A stretch of DNA of 64,000 nt from Malachius bipustulatus. Taxonomy: Eukaryota; Arthropoda; Insecta; Coleoptera; Melyridae. The first letter of the stretch is position 1; each line of letters opens with the position of its first letter. Made by a program: the position numbers and the translations under genes. Below are positions 12,293 to 25,720 of this stretch, one piece after another. The notes beneath the pieces were generated by a model. The model searched no databases. It had not been told where the DNA came from and worked only from the letters and a program-made list of their open reading frames with translations. The stretch is taken from positions 44,052,012 to 44,116,011 of the forward strand of contig OU342630.1 of the NCBI GenBank assembly GCA_910589415.1. The letters are read 5' to 3'.

Positions 12293-13602
12293 ATAGTCTA
12301 GGGAAAACCCCATTAAAAAACCTAGACACACCATCCTGTTGAGATTGTTGGTTTGAAGTATTCCAATCATTTTGCAGCATCCGTCTGAGGTTATCTGGCT
12401 GTTAATGTAGATTTTGTTTACAAGAGCTTCAAATTCTGTAACCAGTCTATTGTTTCGGTGGAAATTTCATGAATTGCTTGAAAACCTCCAGAAAATTTGG
12501 TTAAAGGACATTCATTGACAATGTGCAATGTGATTGATGGATTCTTCAGGATGTCCGCAAATACAGGAAGCGCTTGGTATTAAATTCCATTTATGTAACA
12601 TTGAATTACATCTACCGTGTCCTGTTCTTGTACCCGATTTACTTGTACCCAGACTTTCCTTCTTATTTCAAAACCGTTGACTACTGATGAAGGATCTTCG
12701 ATTAAAGTGTTGTTGAATAAAGAAACACTTTTATTTCGCCAATCATTTCTCCATTCATCTTCAATTTTAAATGGTCGATCCAGGTATGTTTCTAGCCACA
12801 CAGGTCTTCTTGATTTTAATCTCGTTGTTGGAAGATTATTCAGGTCCGATGTTATTGAAAAATCATCTGGAAATGTTCGGTATTTATTCATGATTTTATG
12901 TGTTGCTTGTTGTCTTCGGAGATTAGATGGAGCAATATTTGATAAAACAGATAACCAAGGGATCGGAGTTGAGGAAATTGTTCCAGTAATAATTCGTAAT
13001 GTTTGGTTCAGTTGAATATCCACTTTTGATTGATGTACACTGTTGAGCCATACGGGTGCACAATATTCCGCTGTTGAATAAACAAGTGCAAGAGCTGATG
13101 TGCGAATTGTTTTTGCATTGGCTCCCCAAGTCGTTCCAGCAAGTTTGTATAGAATATTATTCCTTGTTTTTAATTTTTGTTTCACTTTTTCTAAGTGTTG
13201 ATTATAGGTTAAAGATATATCCAAAGTCACACCAAGATATTTTGGATTGAAATTATGATTCAGTGACGATCCGTTGAAAGTTATATTTAGCTTTTTAGAT
13301 TTTTGGTGGTTATTGAGATGGAAACATGTAACTTCTGTTTTTGAAGAGTTTAAGCAAAGACGCCATTTCTTAAAGTAATCATTCATGATTTTCAAATCAG
13401 AGCACAGCGTTTCTTCTAATAAATTAAATTCGCTGTTTTGGTAAGTTAAAATAATGTCATCGGCATATATGAATTTTCTAGATTTGGTTGCAGGCAAATC
13501 ACTAATGTAAATATTGAATAGCAGTGGAGATAAAACAGAACCTTGTGGGAGACCATTATTTAAGATTCTGTATTTACTGCTCTTTTCGTTTACGAAAACT
13601 TT
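12293..13602 (-). pseudogene. 5'-truncated non-LTR retrotransposon reverse transcriptase (Jockey/CR1-like group)
   Basis: Read from 13602 downward, the frame gives NNGLPQGSVLSPLLFNIYI (RT motif 4 region), FIYADDI (the catalytic YADD box), KTEV and PKYLGVTLD, then the thumb (LKTRNNILYKLAGTTWGA) and a long C-terminal region. These are the standard blocks of LINE reverse transcriptases, which copy element RNA at a nicked target. The open frame closes at 12580. In another frame CICGHPEESINHI follows, a C-terminal zinc-knuckle-like motif, so a frameshift is present near 12580-12600. The N-terminal RT, endonuclease and ORF1 are missing, and the 5' end joins A/T-rich sequence near 13602. The element is dead. 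Confidence 0.85.
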
Positions 13603-14133
13603 TATTTATATTATTTATTATTTATTTATATTACTAAGTACCTACACATATACCTGATACCTAGCATAATATACCAAATATGTTTTACTTAAGTTACATC
13701 GGCAACATTTTTTGTTGCCTTTGCTTTTGATGTTGTTGATTGTATATATCATGCAAAATTGTTAACATTTGTAGGTATTTCCCACCCAACTAATGGCTCC
13801 AAAATTTTGCTCCAATTTAATGCTCAATTTCAGAATTGACTCTTTGGCATCTCGCAGTGGCTAAACCAAGCAACTTTGTACCCAGATAAGTTGACTTAAA
13901 TCCACTTTGTTTCATCCGAGGAACATTTGACAGTAAAGGACATTTAAAAATTTCAGGGACATCCTGTGTAAATTAGTCGTTGACAAATTATTTCCAAATT
14001 ATTCAAAAGAGGTACATATATATTTGGAAAAACCAAAATAGATATTCCAGTGACTGATATAGGTAAGCAATCGGCTATTACTACTCACTCAATTTACTGT
14101 CTCTATAATAAGAACAATTACTTGCTCGTGGAA
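13603..14133 (+). other. intron sequence, nothing recognised
   Basis: AT-rich, with no supported gene or repeat. Confidence 0.4.
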
Positions 14134-14415
14134 TTTTATATTTAGAAATTAAAAATAAAATAATAATTATCCTATAAAAAAAAAACAACAAATAAATTAA
14201 TAACTAATAAATAATAATATACGACCCTTATAAAGCTTATAATATTAAATTATGTATTATTATCAAATTGATACTTTTATATTTAGAAATTAAAAATAAA
14301 ATAATAATTATCCTATAAAAAAAAAACAACAAATAAATTAATAACTAATAAATAATAATATACGACCCTTATAAAGCTTATAATATTAAATTATGTATTA
14401 TTATCAAATTGATAC
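14134..14415. repeat. 141-bp perfect tandem duplication
   Basis: The segment starting TTTTATATTTAGAAATTAAA at 14134 recurs essentially unchanged at 14275, with no spacer. A recent local duplication, or possibly an assembly duplication. Confidence 0.9.
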
Positions 14416-14439
14416 CTATATTAGATTATGCTGAAACGA

Positions 14440-15700
14440 ATTTTAGACAGATAGACACGTTGGGTGTCACTTGAAACGAATTATTTTACCCTAGAGGGGA
14501 AAAGTAACCGTTGGTAGCATGAGACAAATAAAAGACAACAAGGGTCGTGGGTTGAGTTGCCAATCTAAGAGGGTCAACAATAACAAGCGGGTCAGCAGAA
14601 CAACAGGTACTCTTTATTTAAAAAAAAATCACAGCTATTAAGTATCACATAATCTTGAGCACGGTTAACAAAATAAAAAACGTTGAGATCAGCCGAATGA
14701 AAGGGGTGGTAAAATTGGACCAGTGAAGGCACTTATCTTCGTAGGGCTCTCCTGTGCGAGGATGAAGGTTTTCAGCCGGGGCTCTGGGTAGCCCAGGTTC
14801 GGCTGCTATTTATTGGTTCAGCTGCTGCGGGGGTCAGATCAGCAGCTCCAGTACTACCAATGTGTGTCCCTGGATCAGGTGCACTTCGGGCCGAAGACAA
14901 GGGTTGTCCAATCGGAAAAGTGATCTCAGGTATGAAGGGTGTGCTCCGGTATGAAACGTCGGTCTAGTAGGAAAACTGGATCCTGTAGAAAAACTTGCTC
15001 CCGTAGGAAAAGTTGCTCCCGTAGGAAAACTTGCTCCCGTAAGACAACTTGCTCCCGTAAGAAAACTTGCTCCCGTAGGAAAACTTGCTCCCGTAAGAAA
15101 ACTTGCTCCCGTAAGAAAAGCTGAAATTTCAGTATGTCTAAGAGACACTCTTGGTGGTGTTAACGGTCCGATCGAGTTCTGGCCTACCAGGGGTACATAA
15201 AATTATGTCCCATCCTCAAGATAATTTAGATAAAAATGTGAGCAACAAATTTTACATGCGGGCGAAACTCGATCGGATTAATTGCTGTTTTCCTCTTTGT
15301 ATTAAAAGGAAATATGATTTGTACAATTAAACCAATAATAAAAGAACCATTTTAGGTCACTCACCAAGCCAAAAACACAGGCGATGTTTATAATATTTTA
15401 CGTGAAAGTTCAGGACGCCATTTTGGTGAAAATTGCAGTTGTTTGCCGAAACGACCTTCTTCAAGCGAATTCCAGAAGAGAAAAGAATTATTAACATTAA
15501 TTATTAAATTAAGTAAAAAGGAAAGGTGAGATCTCAGGTATCGGCGTACCGGATCGAAACTCGACAGTCGAGGTCGACGAAACTTGAGGCCTCCAGCCGG
15601 CCGCGTTTGCACTGAACTAAAAGCCACCATCATCACTCACTCATGCGACGCGCGCAACGCGGTTGTCTCCGAGTCGCTGGCATTTAGCCAGTAAGTACAA
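14440..15700. other. GC-richer block with minisatellite and a CpG-rich edge
   Basis: Base composition differs from the surrounding intron. The part at 15530-15700 is rich in CpG (GGCGTACCGGATCG, CGACGCGCGCAACGCGG) and ends in CCAGTAAGTAC, a good splice-donor-like string. It could be an internal promoter or untranslated exon, or an inserted element related to 1380-2400. No coding sequence is supported on either strand. Confidence 0.3.
14975..15121. repeat. 18-bp minisatellite, about eight units
   Basis: The unit CTCCCGTAGGAAAACTTG is repeated head to tail with small changes. Because 18 is a multiple of three it stays open in several frames, producing Thr/Gly/Ser/Phe-rich and Arg/Lys/Ser/Cys-rich peptides on opposite strands that are not evidence of a gene. 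Confidence 0.9.
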
Positions 15701-17679
15701 AATGGACATTACAATGCTTAGGTTTAATATTGAAAATAAAAATCCTCAATTTTCAGTCAGAAAAAGCAGAGTCCTTGTCACTTGATTCCTCGCCGTCATC
15801 ATTAGTTTTCGCAATTTATAATAACTGTAGGATTAATTTCAGTTAAATTCATCAATATATCAAGTTCATTATCCTTATGTTTGGTATACCAGAAAACCAC
15901 TGAGCATATACATGTTCGATGAACGGCGGAGATACTCTTATCGACCTAATCTGATTTGTTGTTTTTTAACGTAGACGCACCAACTAACATTATTGATATT
16001 GGTCGATAAATATTTTTGCACTCGGAAGGTGGAAAAGTGATGGCAACTAACATTTCTGAGTAGTAAGAACTTTCTCGCCTTCGAATAAAATTCGTACTGC
16101 ATGAAAATGCATATTGAAAATCTGTCCTATTAAAAAAGTTAAAATTTAAACATACAAACATGTTCACTTGATCATAACGTACATTGTTATTATAAACTAG
16201 TTTTTAAACTCATGTTTTCATACCTTGCCGGTGCCGCTGCCACAGAATAGACTCCGCTGCATAAAGCTTCGATTGATCTAAACCCAATAATAATAGAAAT
16301 GATGGGCATTTACGACGACTATTATACAGTAATCTGTTAAATTATCTAATGTTTTTGTAGTCTATGAAAATATGTACTCACTCATTTGGTTATTTAATAA
16401 TTTCCGAGCTATAATTAAACTCTTGCTTTATTAATGCCCGTATTCACAAACGATCATTTCCTAAATAATTACGTAATTATTAGGGGTAATTATCGTTTGT
16501 GAATACGGGCATAAATCTACTATAATAATACGTACCCATAGTCCGTAATTCGTCCGAAAATTGAATATTGCATATACCTACAAATGTTACTTATTTAGTT
16601 TTGGCCACGAAAGTGGTATGTAGTATCATATTTTTGTAATGGTCTTATGGCCTTAGAGAAAGCAGCTGAAGAACTGTTAGTTTGCGGGAGATGATACAAG
16701 ATGAAGATATATGTGACTGACTATAGCATTCTCGAGGTCACGAAAACAAGGTCCAATAGTCCAGTAAATTAAATTGGTTAAAGAGTCGAAAAGAAAATGC
16801 TGAAGTTGCGTTAATTAGAAGTTTTATGAAATTCTAATGACAGGTAGTGGGTGCACTAGAACACTCCTGCCAAGTTTCCTCCCTCAGATTCCGTAAGGGG
16901 TGACCGCCATCCGGAATTAGAGTGATGAAATCATGTATCTCGGTAAATATTGGTTGAAAAATTCCTATTACAAAAATTGTTAAGTAGGATGAATTTTTGT
17001 TTGGAACTTTTTCTGAAGTTGCTTATTGTTCAAAAATTACAAATTTTCAAAAATCACACATTTGGGGGTGGAAACGGTTTTTTAGATTTTACAACAAAAC
17101 GGCCAATCTGACAAAAGTTGTGACAAAAGATGTAGCTTCTCAGTTTTCCTACAACTTACGCGCATTCAAAATATTTTTGCATGTTGGGTGCGAATACAGA
17201 GTTAGAAAAATGTCGACCGATGGCAATATTATTGAAAATTTTTAATTTTGCACCTAATTATTTAAGTCATAGCGGCTTCACCGAGGGTTTCACCAAATAT
17301 ACCTACATGATTCTGTGGCTTTCGGAGTCGCTGATGAAATTCCGATATCCGATCTTCAAAAATAGAAAATGGCGGATTCAATATATCGGACGTCTTTAAT
17401 TTAAATTCATCGCATTTTTACCAAAATTTAGAATATAGAAGGTATTAGGAGGTTTTCGGGGCCTCTGATATAAAAAATCCGGTATCCGATTTTTAAAAAT
17501 CCGAAAAGCAAAATGACAGACAATCTGATGCGGATTCTCAGTCAGTGGCCCTGAAACCCCCTCTAATGATGAGTTCGGTGAATGAGCACGTTTACCAAGT
17601 GCTGTTGGATATCCTCTAAATTTCATTTTCTTTACTTTCGTAGTCATTCTTAATAGCAGTGGCCATGATTGATAATACA
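15701..17679 (+). other. intron sequence with a possible old dispersed repeat
   Basis: No gene. The stretch at about 17280-17560 contains internally similar phrases (CCGATATCCGATCTTCAAAA and CGGTATCCGATTTTTAAAAA, plus TTTCGGGGCC), which suggests a degraded repeat. Confidence 0.35.
16435..16511. mobile_element. small hairpin MITE, copy 2 (77 bp)
   Basis: The ends TGCCCGTATTCACAAACGAT and complement enclose a minimal TAATTACGTAATTA core. TAA flanks both sides (16432-16434, 16512-16514), fitting a Tourist/Harbinger-type MITE. Confidence 0.75.
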
Positions 17680-18725
17680 CAGGATATTCTGTAAGTAATG
17701 GTCCGTGGTGAAGTGGAAAATTTTTCGTTTCGAAATATTATGATCTGACACAACTTACTCTAATAAATTATATTGATAATAAAAAAGATACAGGGGGGAA
17801 AAATGACATTTAAAAATTTATTATAATTTGAAAGATAACGCACGAACGTAAAAATTTTACGAAAAACGAAAAGACGTTTTACGATATGAGAAATCATAAT
17901 TCGATATACTTTTCGATGTATTTTATATATAGAGGGCGGCACATAAGTCAGGTTTATCGTATAAATGCACACTTGACGATTTTACCCTTAACGCTATCTC
18001 GTTTTTTATTTTAAAACATTAAAGGTATACGTCAAAATTGCTAAAAAAAGTTATACTGTCGTCGCCCTCAAAATTTAGTCTATTTTGTGATAATCACATT
18101 TTAATAGCGTTATATAATAAATAACTGCATAATTTACATTTTACTTATTGTCAGAAATATTAGGCTTAAATAATGACCAACATTTCAACAATTTACCATT
18201 TTTCATTGTGATGGACTAACAAAACAAAAATTAACTCGGTGATTTTAATTTTTTTTTTAATTAAGAAAATTAAAATTATTATAATCCGCTTAGGTATTTG
18301 CGAGGGTATTTGTTATTATATTATTTTATTTTTTTTTCTAGACGAGCAAATTTTCACTTTGTTAATAAGTATGTCAAAGTGAAAAATGTTAAATTATAAA
18401 AACATTGGTACTGAAGCCTAATATGTGAATATTTCTGATAATAAATGAAATATAAATTATGCAAGTGACTAATAAAATATGATTATCTCGAGCACGACTA
18501 ACTTTGAGGGCGATGATCAATGATCAATATAACTTTTTTTGCAATTTTGTAACGTCGTACCTTCAATATTTTAAAATAAAAACCGAGGTAGTGCTAATAC
18601 CGTGCTAAATACCCTGTATCTTTTTTATTATCAGTACTTTGTTAGAGCAAGTTGTGTCGATCGTAATATTTCGAAACGAAGAATCTTCCACTTCAACCAG
18701 GGATCATTACTCACGGAACACCCTG
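17680..18725. mobile_element. 1.05 kb foldback MITE with imperfect arms
   Basis: CAGGATATTCTGTAAGTAAT at the left matches the complement of ATTACTCACGGAACACCCTG at the right. Matching continues inward through TTTCGTTTCGAAATATTA and GATAATAAAAAAGATACAGG. The right flank is TA. The arms differ more than in the other foldbacks, so this copy is older. Confidence 0.7.
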
Positions 18726-21533
18726 TATAAATGTTAGTTTTTTAAAAATGTTTATATGCCAACATAATAAAACAATAAAAAAAAGCTTTCCACCCTGTAG
18801 TAATGTGTTTGTATCATGTGTGTATATAATGATCTACTATCAGAACTAGACTGCATGCGGGCACTAGGTAGATATATGACTGAGTATGAATGGTTTGATA
18901 TAATCTTTATTACTCTTTATGACGTAAGGAGTGGTACGATATAATATAGTGCTATGTGGGAATCGTAATCGCCTAAGCTTCGAATTTGCTAGATTAGCGA
19001 AAACTGACGTATCTGATAAGATACGTCAATCTGATACAAATGCGATTTAATGTCTTATTAAAATGTTCTGGGTGGTACGAAAGTTGAATTTTCATGTTAC
19101 AGTTTCTAATTTTTATTGGGGTAACCATTTTGATTTAAAATTCTGTCCTATATAATTTATATTCAATTGCGTAGATAGAGGGTTTTAAATAAAAAGGCGG
19201 ATGTAACTTTAAGTTGGTATAAACAAAACATCCAGTCAGAAAAAAAGTACAATTTACTTAGATAGACCGAACGCGAAATGAAAACATATAGGTACGTCTC
19301 ATATGCTTAGAAACGCTGATCGGTAGTAGCCAGTCTTGAAACAATCAAAAGGCGAACAGGTAACAGACGTCGGCTATCGTAATTGAACAGGTATTTGATT
19401 CATTATAAATTTATTTATTCATAATAGAATTATTATAGAATTAGTTGATGATGTACCTACATGTTGTTTTCATTTGACGTTCGGTCTACCTCTTATTATT
19501 TAGGTATATGGGATGCTCAAGAAAAATATTTATAAACTTCAAGCATAAAAAAGAAACCAAAACATACGATAAAAAAAAAATAAATAAATATCTTATGGCT
19601 GTGGTAAAGCCCAAGTGTCAGAAGTTTTCAAGTAGCCTCAAGGGCCTCTGACGTAACTTAACGACTGCTGTGAAGCAGCCGGGACCCCCTTTTTAACGTA
19701 CCTCCCGGAGCACGATCGGTCACGGAACTTTTTTATTTACCACTATAATTGGTCACCCATCTAAGTACTGACCAAGAAAAGTCATGCTGCACTTTAGAGA
19801 TCGTTTGACCGAAAATAACATTTACGATTATAACAAATAATCCCAGATATTAATATGTCACTACCTGCTTGAATCAAGGGCTGCTTCCACCTCGTATTAA
19901 CGATAACATTTCTGTAAATTAATTTGTATCAGTTTTTTTGAATACACAGTATAACAATAGTCAATCATTTGCTAATTTAAATCAATTTGCTAATTGTTTC
20001 TATTACACTCATTTGACCTATTTAAATGGTCACTTCCGTAGACTGAAAGATGAACGACATTAAATTTAATAAATAATAGACTGCATTCAAAAATCAGGAG
20101 TTCATTTACGTCAAGAAAATTTCAGAATACAAAGTTTAAAAAATCGAACAGAAATTTAAGCGCATCCCAATAAATTTGAAAACTTCTGCATAAGGTTTCT
20201 CATTTTCTAATTTCAGAAATTCCATCAAAATAATTTAGGTAAACCCAATTTTTCTTGAAGGAAATATGAAATATGATGATATTAAAATAAGACCGTTATT
20301 TTGAAGAAATAAGACGAATCTTTTACCTAGATAACCCATAAGGTTCGGCGCTGTTTGGTAGGATACCTCGGCCCGGTCGAAGTTGGGCTGACTTTTATAA
20401 AATATTTAAAAGATGCAGAGAAATCGTGAAATGAGTTCTCGAACTTTGATATGTAGCACCATATTCCGATACTCAAGTGAACCCAAGAACATGAAACCAA
20501 AAGGGCGTTAGCTCTGGCGTTAACTATAAATACACACCCAATGTTTAGAAAATCATAAACCTGGTTGTATTCTAATAACATGATGGTGATGATATAGATG
20601 TGTGGGTACTTAATATTCAGATGCTCCTAAATGTGCCATATATGAATACGCAAATAAAATTTTATTCACTACTCAGGTTACCCGGAAGTGCCAATAAACA
20701 TCCTTGCTTGCCTAATATTTATTTTTATATGTAGCACATATTGCGATTCACAAGACTAAGTTTTGAAAGAATTAAACCAAACTGGTGTCACTATTATAAC
20801 ATAAAATTTGGCGAAAACATGGGAAAAAATTCAAAAAGTTCTAATTATTGTAATGTAAGAGGGGGGTTGCATTGAGGTTGTGCCGAGAGGAATTTTATAT
20901 TCAGAAAGTGACCTGTGTAAATCAAGTATTTTCGTTCCTAGATATAATTACTGCATTTGAAAGTGAAGTTATTATTAACAAAAATTCTTAATATACAACT
21001 CTGTCTGTTAATCTACAAGTCTGTTAATACCGTTTGTTATTATTTTATTAAAAAGTCCTTTTTTTGATCAGTTCTGCATATCAGCACGTTAATTCCCATA
21101 CATGGAATTCTATCATTTGATGATTATACATTACGACTTCTAAAAGTAGCATGGAAATAGTAGTGTTATCGGCAGACATATCCTTAATTGGCAAATTAAC
21201 CATGCATGAGGTTGTAGAATAAGGAACTATGAATATATTAACCATATCACTTGCTCAATGAACTGTGTGAAATTAGCATCTCTCAACAAACGTACTGTTA
21301 TAGTTAAACCAGAACTAGAATAACACAAAATATATTTGCAATAAATGTTGGATAGAAAAAGAACTTAACATTGCTAATTAAAACATGTCTTCATTTTTTG
21401 CATAATTTTTGCGCTGCTGAGGGCTGACATCGAAATTTTACTGTTTGAAATCAACTATATACATACCTATACCTACTTGAAATTTCTTGAGCAATATGTA
21501 ACAATAATTGCTTATAATTACTTCTCGTTACAG
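18726..21533 (+). other. intron sequence, one retroelement copy only
   Basis: Apart from the retroelement at 19571-19714 nothing was recognised. It ends with the acceptor CTCGTTACAG at 21533. Confidence 0.4.
19571..19714 (-). mobile_element. short non-LTR retroelement, intact copy
   Basis: Same sequence as the split copy at 2858-5810 but uninterrupted. It has a short A/AAAT tail at the left and the CGTGCTCC end at the right. It proves the pre-insertion state of the 2.7 kb DNA transposon target. Confidence 0.75.
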
Positions 21534-21680
21534 GGTATATGTCCGGCCAACAGACTGCGACTTATCCCCGGAGTGTATGAAGAACGAGGTTGTTCACCAC
21601 AGTTCACCGAAATAACCTCCGACTTCAGCAGCCTCCAACGTCAGGGCAAACGACGAAGTTGGCACGTCCAGCCTAATCAG
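21534..21680 (+). CDS. p130CAS: p130Cas adaptor, exon completing the SH3 domain
   Basis: Acceptor TTACAG and donor GTGAGC bound a 147-nt, 49-codon exon in phase 0 at both ends. It begins GICPANRLRLIPG, which joins GRQ of the previous exon to complete the last SH3 strands (GRQGI-P-NRL is the family signature). The rest is a linker rich in Ser, Gln and Arg, ending WHVQPNQ. In vertebrate relatives the next region holds YQVP repeats before a V-x-x-P-x-R segment. If those exist here they would need another exon in the 15 kb intron, but I found none; direct joining to 36818 keeps the frame. Confidence 0.9.
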
Positions 21681-23899
21681 GTGAGCTTTTAGGTCGCAAT
21701 CTACGCCGGCTTAGTTGCCCTGTGCGTTGACTCTTAATATCTAATTAGGTGTCAATTTCAGATGATACACGATTATGATTTGTCATTATTGTAACCGTGT
21801 GTAAACCTGTAAACTACCTATGTGTTGTTGTTAATTAGTGTAATACTCGAGACTGTTTCTGATAATTTTTTATAATGCAGAATAAGTCATGACAGGTGAC
21901 CGATATTCTACCAGCGGATAGAAGGGATTATTTCATGTTGAAAAGTACCTCTGAAGAAATGTCCTCATACTGTCACCATTCAGGAACTACAAGAGGTAGA
22001 AAAGTTCATCAATTTTTTGTTCCTGAATGTGCTGATGATTAGAAATCGGAAACAATCGGTGATGAATGTTGCCGTGGAGATATATTGCATAACGACATTT
22101 CATGACGTTTGTCACTTTGATAGTTAGAAAAAAAATTGTCAACTGATGGGATTTCAAACACACAAATTGTATGTTAAAATGTGTCAAGAATTCAGGAAAA
22201 GGAGAGAAAAGGATAGGCGGAAACGGACAAAATTTTATTATGAATGAAAACGAAACAGATAGGTCATAATAAGATTAAATAGACCTCACGCCACTAGATC
22301 ACTTTGTAACAGTTCGACGGGTGTTAGGTATCGGTAATCTCGATGAACTTCTCTCGATTACTTTTCTCGTTAAACAGTCTTACAAATATCGAGTCCTTGA
22401 TGTAATTTATGTAAATGCATAAGAAGAAATCACATGAAAGCTTTCAAAAACTGGCTGGCTTGTTCTGTAATTCTGGGAGTTGACCTACTTCCACTATATT
22501 TGAAACAATGCTAAACCTGCAAAAAAATTTTGTTATAACTGTAAGTTTCGGAAAAACCATTGATAAAAATTTTACCTGCAAGGAATGAGTAAAAGTCGTA
22601 AAAATAAATCGTAAATGTTCCAGTCTATAGCGTCTGTCATTGCGTGGATTCGAATCCCACCATTATCATGGGTGGTTGGTGTGTCGTCTAACGAAGTAGA
22701 ATGACTCTGACTTATTACAATTAATATTTTTCACACAATCAAGACGTTTTCCTCAGAATAAATTTGAATAATCACGAATCTCGTAAAGTGGCTATGGCTG
22801 TGTTTGTTATCAGGGGATGATAAAGTTAATAACTTTCATACATTCTTTATAATGTATGAATAATGATTCTTTTTGCAAAAAGCCGTTACGAATGAATGAC
22901 AAAACTACTCGCATCTCGAACCCGTAATGCTTCAGCACTCAGCAACCGCCAAAGAGTTTGTATGTCTTTCACAGATGCTTTATGACGAGGTTCATGTACT
23001 CGCAGACGCTTTGATAAATGCTTACTCCATATACATTGTAGGTCCTAGCAATTCTTGTAAAGAGCACGTTCCATGGACGTAAAATTAGACAAGCATGACA
23101 TCGGAACAAATTTGCCTGGCAATGTTCCAGCGTGGCTTAAAAAATGTGCGGATTACTCTAGAACGGGAACTTCCAGGTCGCAGGTCTCGAATTATAATAA
23201 GTAAAGGGCGTTCAAGAATGACTTGCTTCAAGAATTCTGAGCTTCTTTTAATATTGTTAAACATCTTTGATAGAATGTTATTTATGATTTATTATATTTC
23301 TTATTTTTATTAGGCTTTTTATGGAAATGTAAAATTCAGAAGAAAAAAATGAAATGATTAGTGAGAGGACACAGGAGAGAGTCGATATTTTATAAAACGC
23401 TTCAAATCAAAACCTCAAACTCAAATCTCCTAAAAATATTATGCATTGGCCATAGGCCCTTGTCAGGTCTCAGGTTAAACTATACTGCTTTATCCAAAAA
23501 CTAACACTCTATTGGGTGTTAGCTCAAAAGATAACATGTGCGAGGTTGTCCGAGGCCACCTGACAGAAACTTGGCACTCTGTGCAAGACCCAACAGTTGT
23601 AGGTATACATCATCTACTGTTCTGTTACTCCTGTAAAAGATCCAAAAACGTCCCTATGTTCCATGTTTAGAACTCAGCTCCAAATCATTCTCTACGACTG
23701 CTAGATTTCATTCAAAATAGAAAAGTATTGCTTGTCGATGATGCCTAGAGAACTCAAAATGTCTGAAACACCGCAGAAAAACTACAGGCGACTTGACCAT
23801 CTACTTGAGGAAGTGACCGAACTCATTTTTTTTGAAATGGTTTTTTTTTTTTTTTTGACATGCTTTGACAGGGTCGTCAAAGCATCAGCAGAATTGAGT
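21681..23899 (+). other. start of 15.1 kb p130Cas intron
   Basis: No gene recognised. A B-box-like string GGATTCGAATCCCACC near 22648 may be the trace of a tRNA-derived SINE, without a visible A box. Confidence 0.4.
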
Positions 23900-24440
23900 G
23901 TGCTCACCCTTTCAAGGTGAATCTGTCCTCTCCGAGAAAAATTATTTGCATGGTTTCCATAATTTCGAAAAGTTACAAAATCAGATTTACTTATAAATAT
24001 TTAAAGACAGTTTATTGAAAAATTTTACCAAGATATCGGTTCATCCTTGATTCAACCCCAGACCATGTTTTATCATTAGATATGACAGCAGTGTCAAAGA
24101 TAAGATTGAGTCACTAGGCATACTATGAAGCAAATCAATAACATATAAGAAAAAAAGTAATGGTCCTAAGCAGTGCCCTGTGGTACACAAGTATTTATTT
24201 TGAAATAATCACTAACGCAATAATTTATTTTGACTCTTTGGTACCTGTTATCAGGGCCCGGGCTTTACCTTGAAATCCATAGTCAATAATTTGTCCAACA
24301 GAATGTTATGATTCACCGTGTCAAAAGCTTTGGCAAGCTCAAGGAAAGTTGTGGGTTGTGTCAAGCGTCATTAGTCCTGAGATCTCCCACGAATCCATAT
24401 TGCCTCTTTGACAATATTTTGTGCTTTCCAACAAAGCTTA

Positions 24441-25720
24441 GTGGGTCCCGTGGTGTAGTGGACGTTGGTCCGCCAGCCGGTAGACCTTGGTTCGAACCTC
24501 ACTAGCAGCCAACAAAACTATTTGTTATGCTTCTCGAACCAAGATCGAGATCCTCCTTGCGGCAGGCAATGGCAAACCACCTTACAGTATCCTGCCTAGT
24601 GAAACCTCTCAATTAGTGTCGTTCGGACTCCGGCGATAAAAAGGGAGATCCCATATGTCCGTATACAGGGTGCACCATGTATCCTTCTCTATATTGCTAT
24701 CTCCTAACGCTAACAGATACAGGGTCGGTTAAACAAATCCAAAGGAGCGCAATTTTGTGGCCATCTCGATTCCGTCGAGGCATACAAGATATCTGTGACC
24801 GTTCCTGAAATATCCTGAAAAAACTGAAAAATCGAGATTTCTTATTTTTGCCATATCTTTTTTATTATTGGAGATTAATGAATATTTTTTTGTGGGCTTA
24901 CATAAGTTCGGCAAGAGCTACCCATCTGTCATTTCAAAAATTTTCAAAGCCGACTAGATCCCAGAATTTTCATAGTCGACTTTTGTTTTTCATATGGCCA
25001 CATAGTGTTTTTTTTTATGTCGTTCGGTATAAAAAAGTCATAAAAACTAAAAATTGTTAAACTTCAAAAAATAAATTAAAAAAAAATTTATTCTTTTTTC
25101 TTTACAAAAAAAAACTTTTTTAGACCGAATTTTATAGATAAATTAAAAAACCATAAGGCAAGCACTATTTCGGCGTATTTTATAAATGTTGGACGTTTTT
25201 CGACGATTTTTTATTAGGTTTTTCTTTAAAATATTAAGAATAAAAATTTTAAATTTTTTTTTGAAGTTTATTAATTTTTGGTTTCCATTATTTTTTTCAT
25301 ATCGAACGACATAAAAAAATAATATGGCGGCCATAAGAAAAACGAAAGTTGACTGTGAAAACTCTTGGATCTAGTAGGCCTTGAAAATTTTTGAAATGTC
25401 AGATGGATAGCTCTTAACGGCTTATGTAAGCCTATACAAAAAATTATTTATTAATTTCCAATAATAAAAGAGATATGAGGAAAATAAGAAATCTCGATTT
25501 TTCCGTTTTTTCAGGATATTTCAGGAACGGTCACAGATATCTTGCATGTTTTGACGAATTCGAGATGGCCACATAACTGCGCATCTTTTCTCTAATTTAA
25601 CCGACCCTGTATCTCTTAGCGTTCAGGAGATAGCAATATAGAGAAGGATACATGGTGCACCCTGTATAGTGAGAGGTAGCCTACACCCAGTTGTGGGTAT
25701 GGCACTGTAAGAAGAATTCT
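24441..25720 (+). mobile_element. tRNA-derived SINE, split by a foldback MITE
   Basis: It starts with a tRNA-like head: A box TGGTGTAGTGG (24451-24461) and B box GGTTCGAACCT (24489-24499), the internal RNA polymerase III promoter. The body contains GGCAGGCAATGGCAAACCAC and continues to 24665. After the MITE it resumes (GTGAGAGGTAGCCTACACCC) to about 25720. It lies inside the LINE relic, so it is younger than the LINE and older than the MITE. The acceptor-stem halves do not pair, so it is not a functional tRNA gene. Confidence 0.75.
24666..25664. mobile_element. 1.0 kb palindromic foldback MITE, copy 1
   Basis: CAGGGTGCACCATGTATCCT and complement form the ends, flanked by TA (24664-24665, 25665-25666). 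Arms of nearly 490 bp are close complements meeting near 25165. A sister copy lies at 34537-35534. Confidence 0.85.

Noticed and set aside
14834..15148. Repeat protein on either strand
   Set aside because: An 18-bp minisatellite keeps frames open automatically; no start context or splice support.
24443..24515. tRNA gene
   Set aside because: A and B boxes are good but the acceptor-stem halves do not pair and a SINE body follows.
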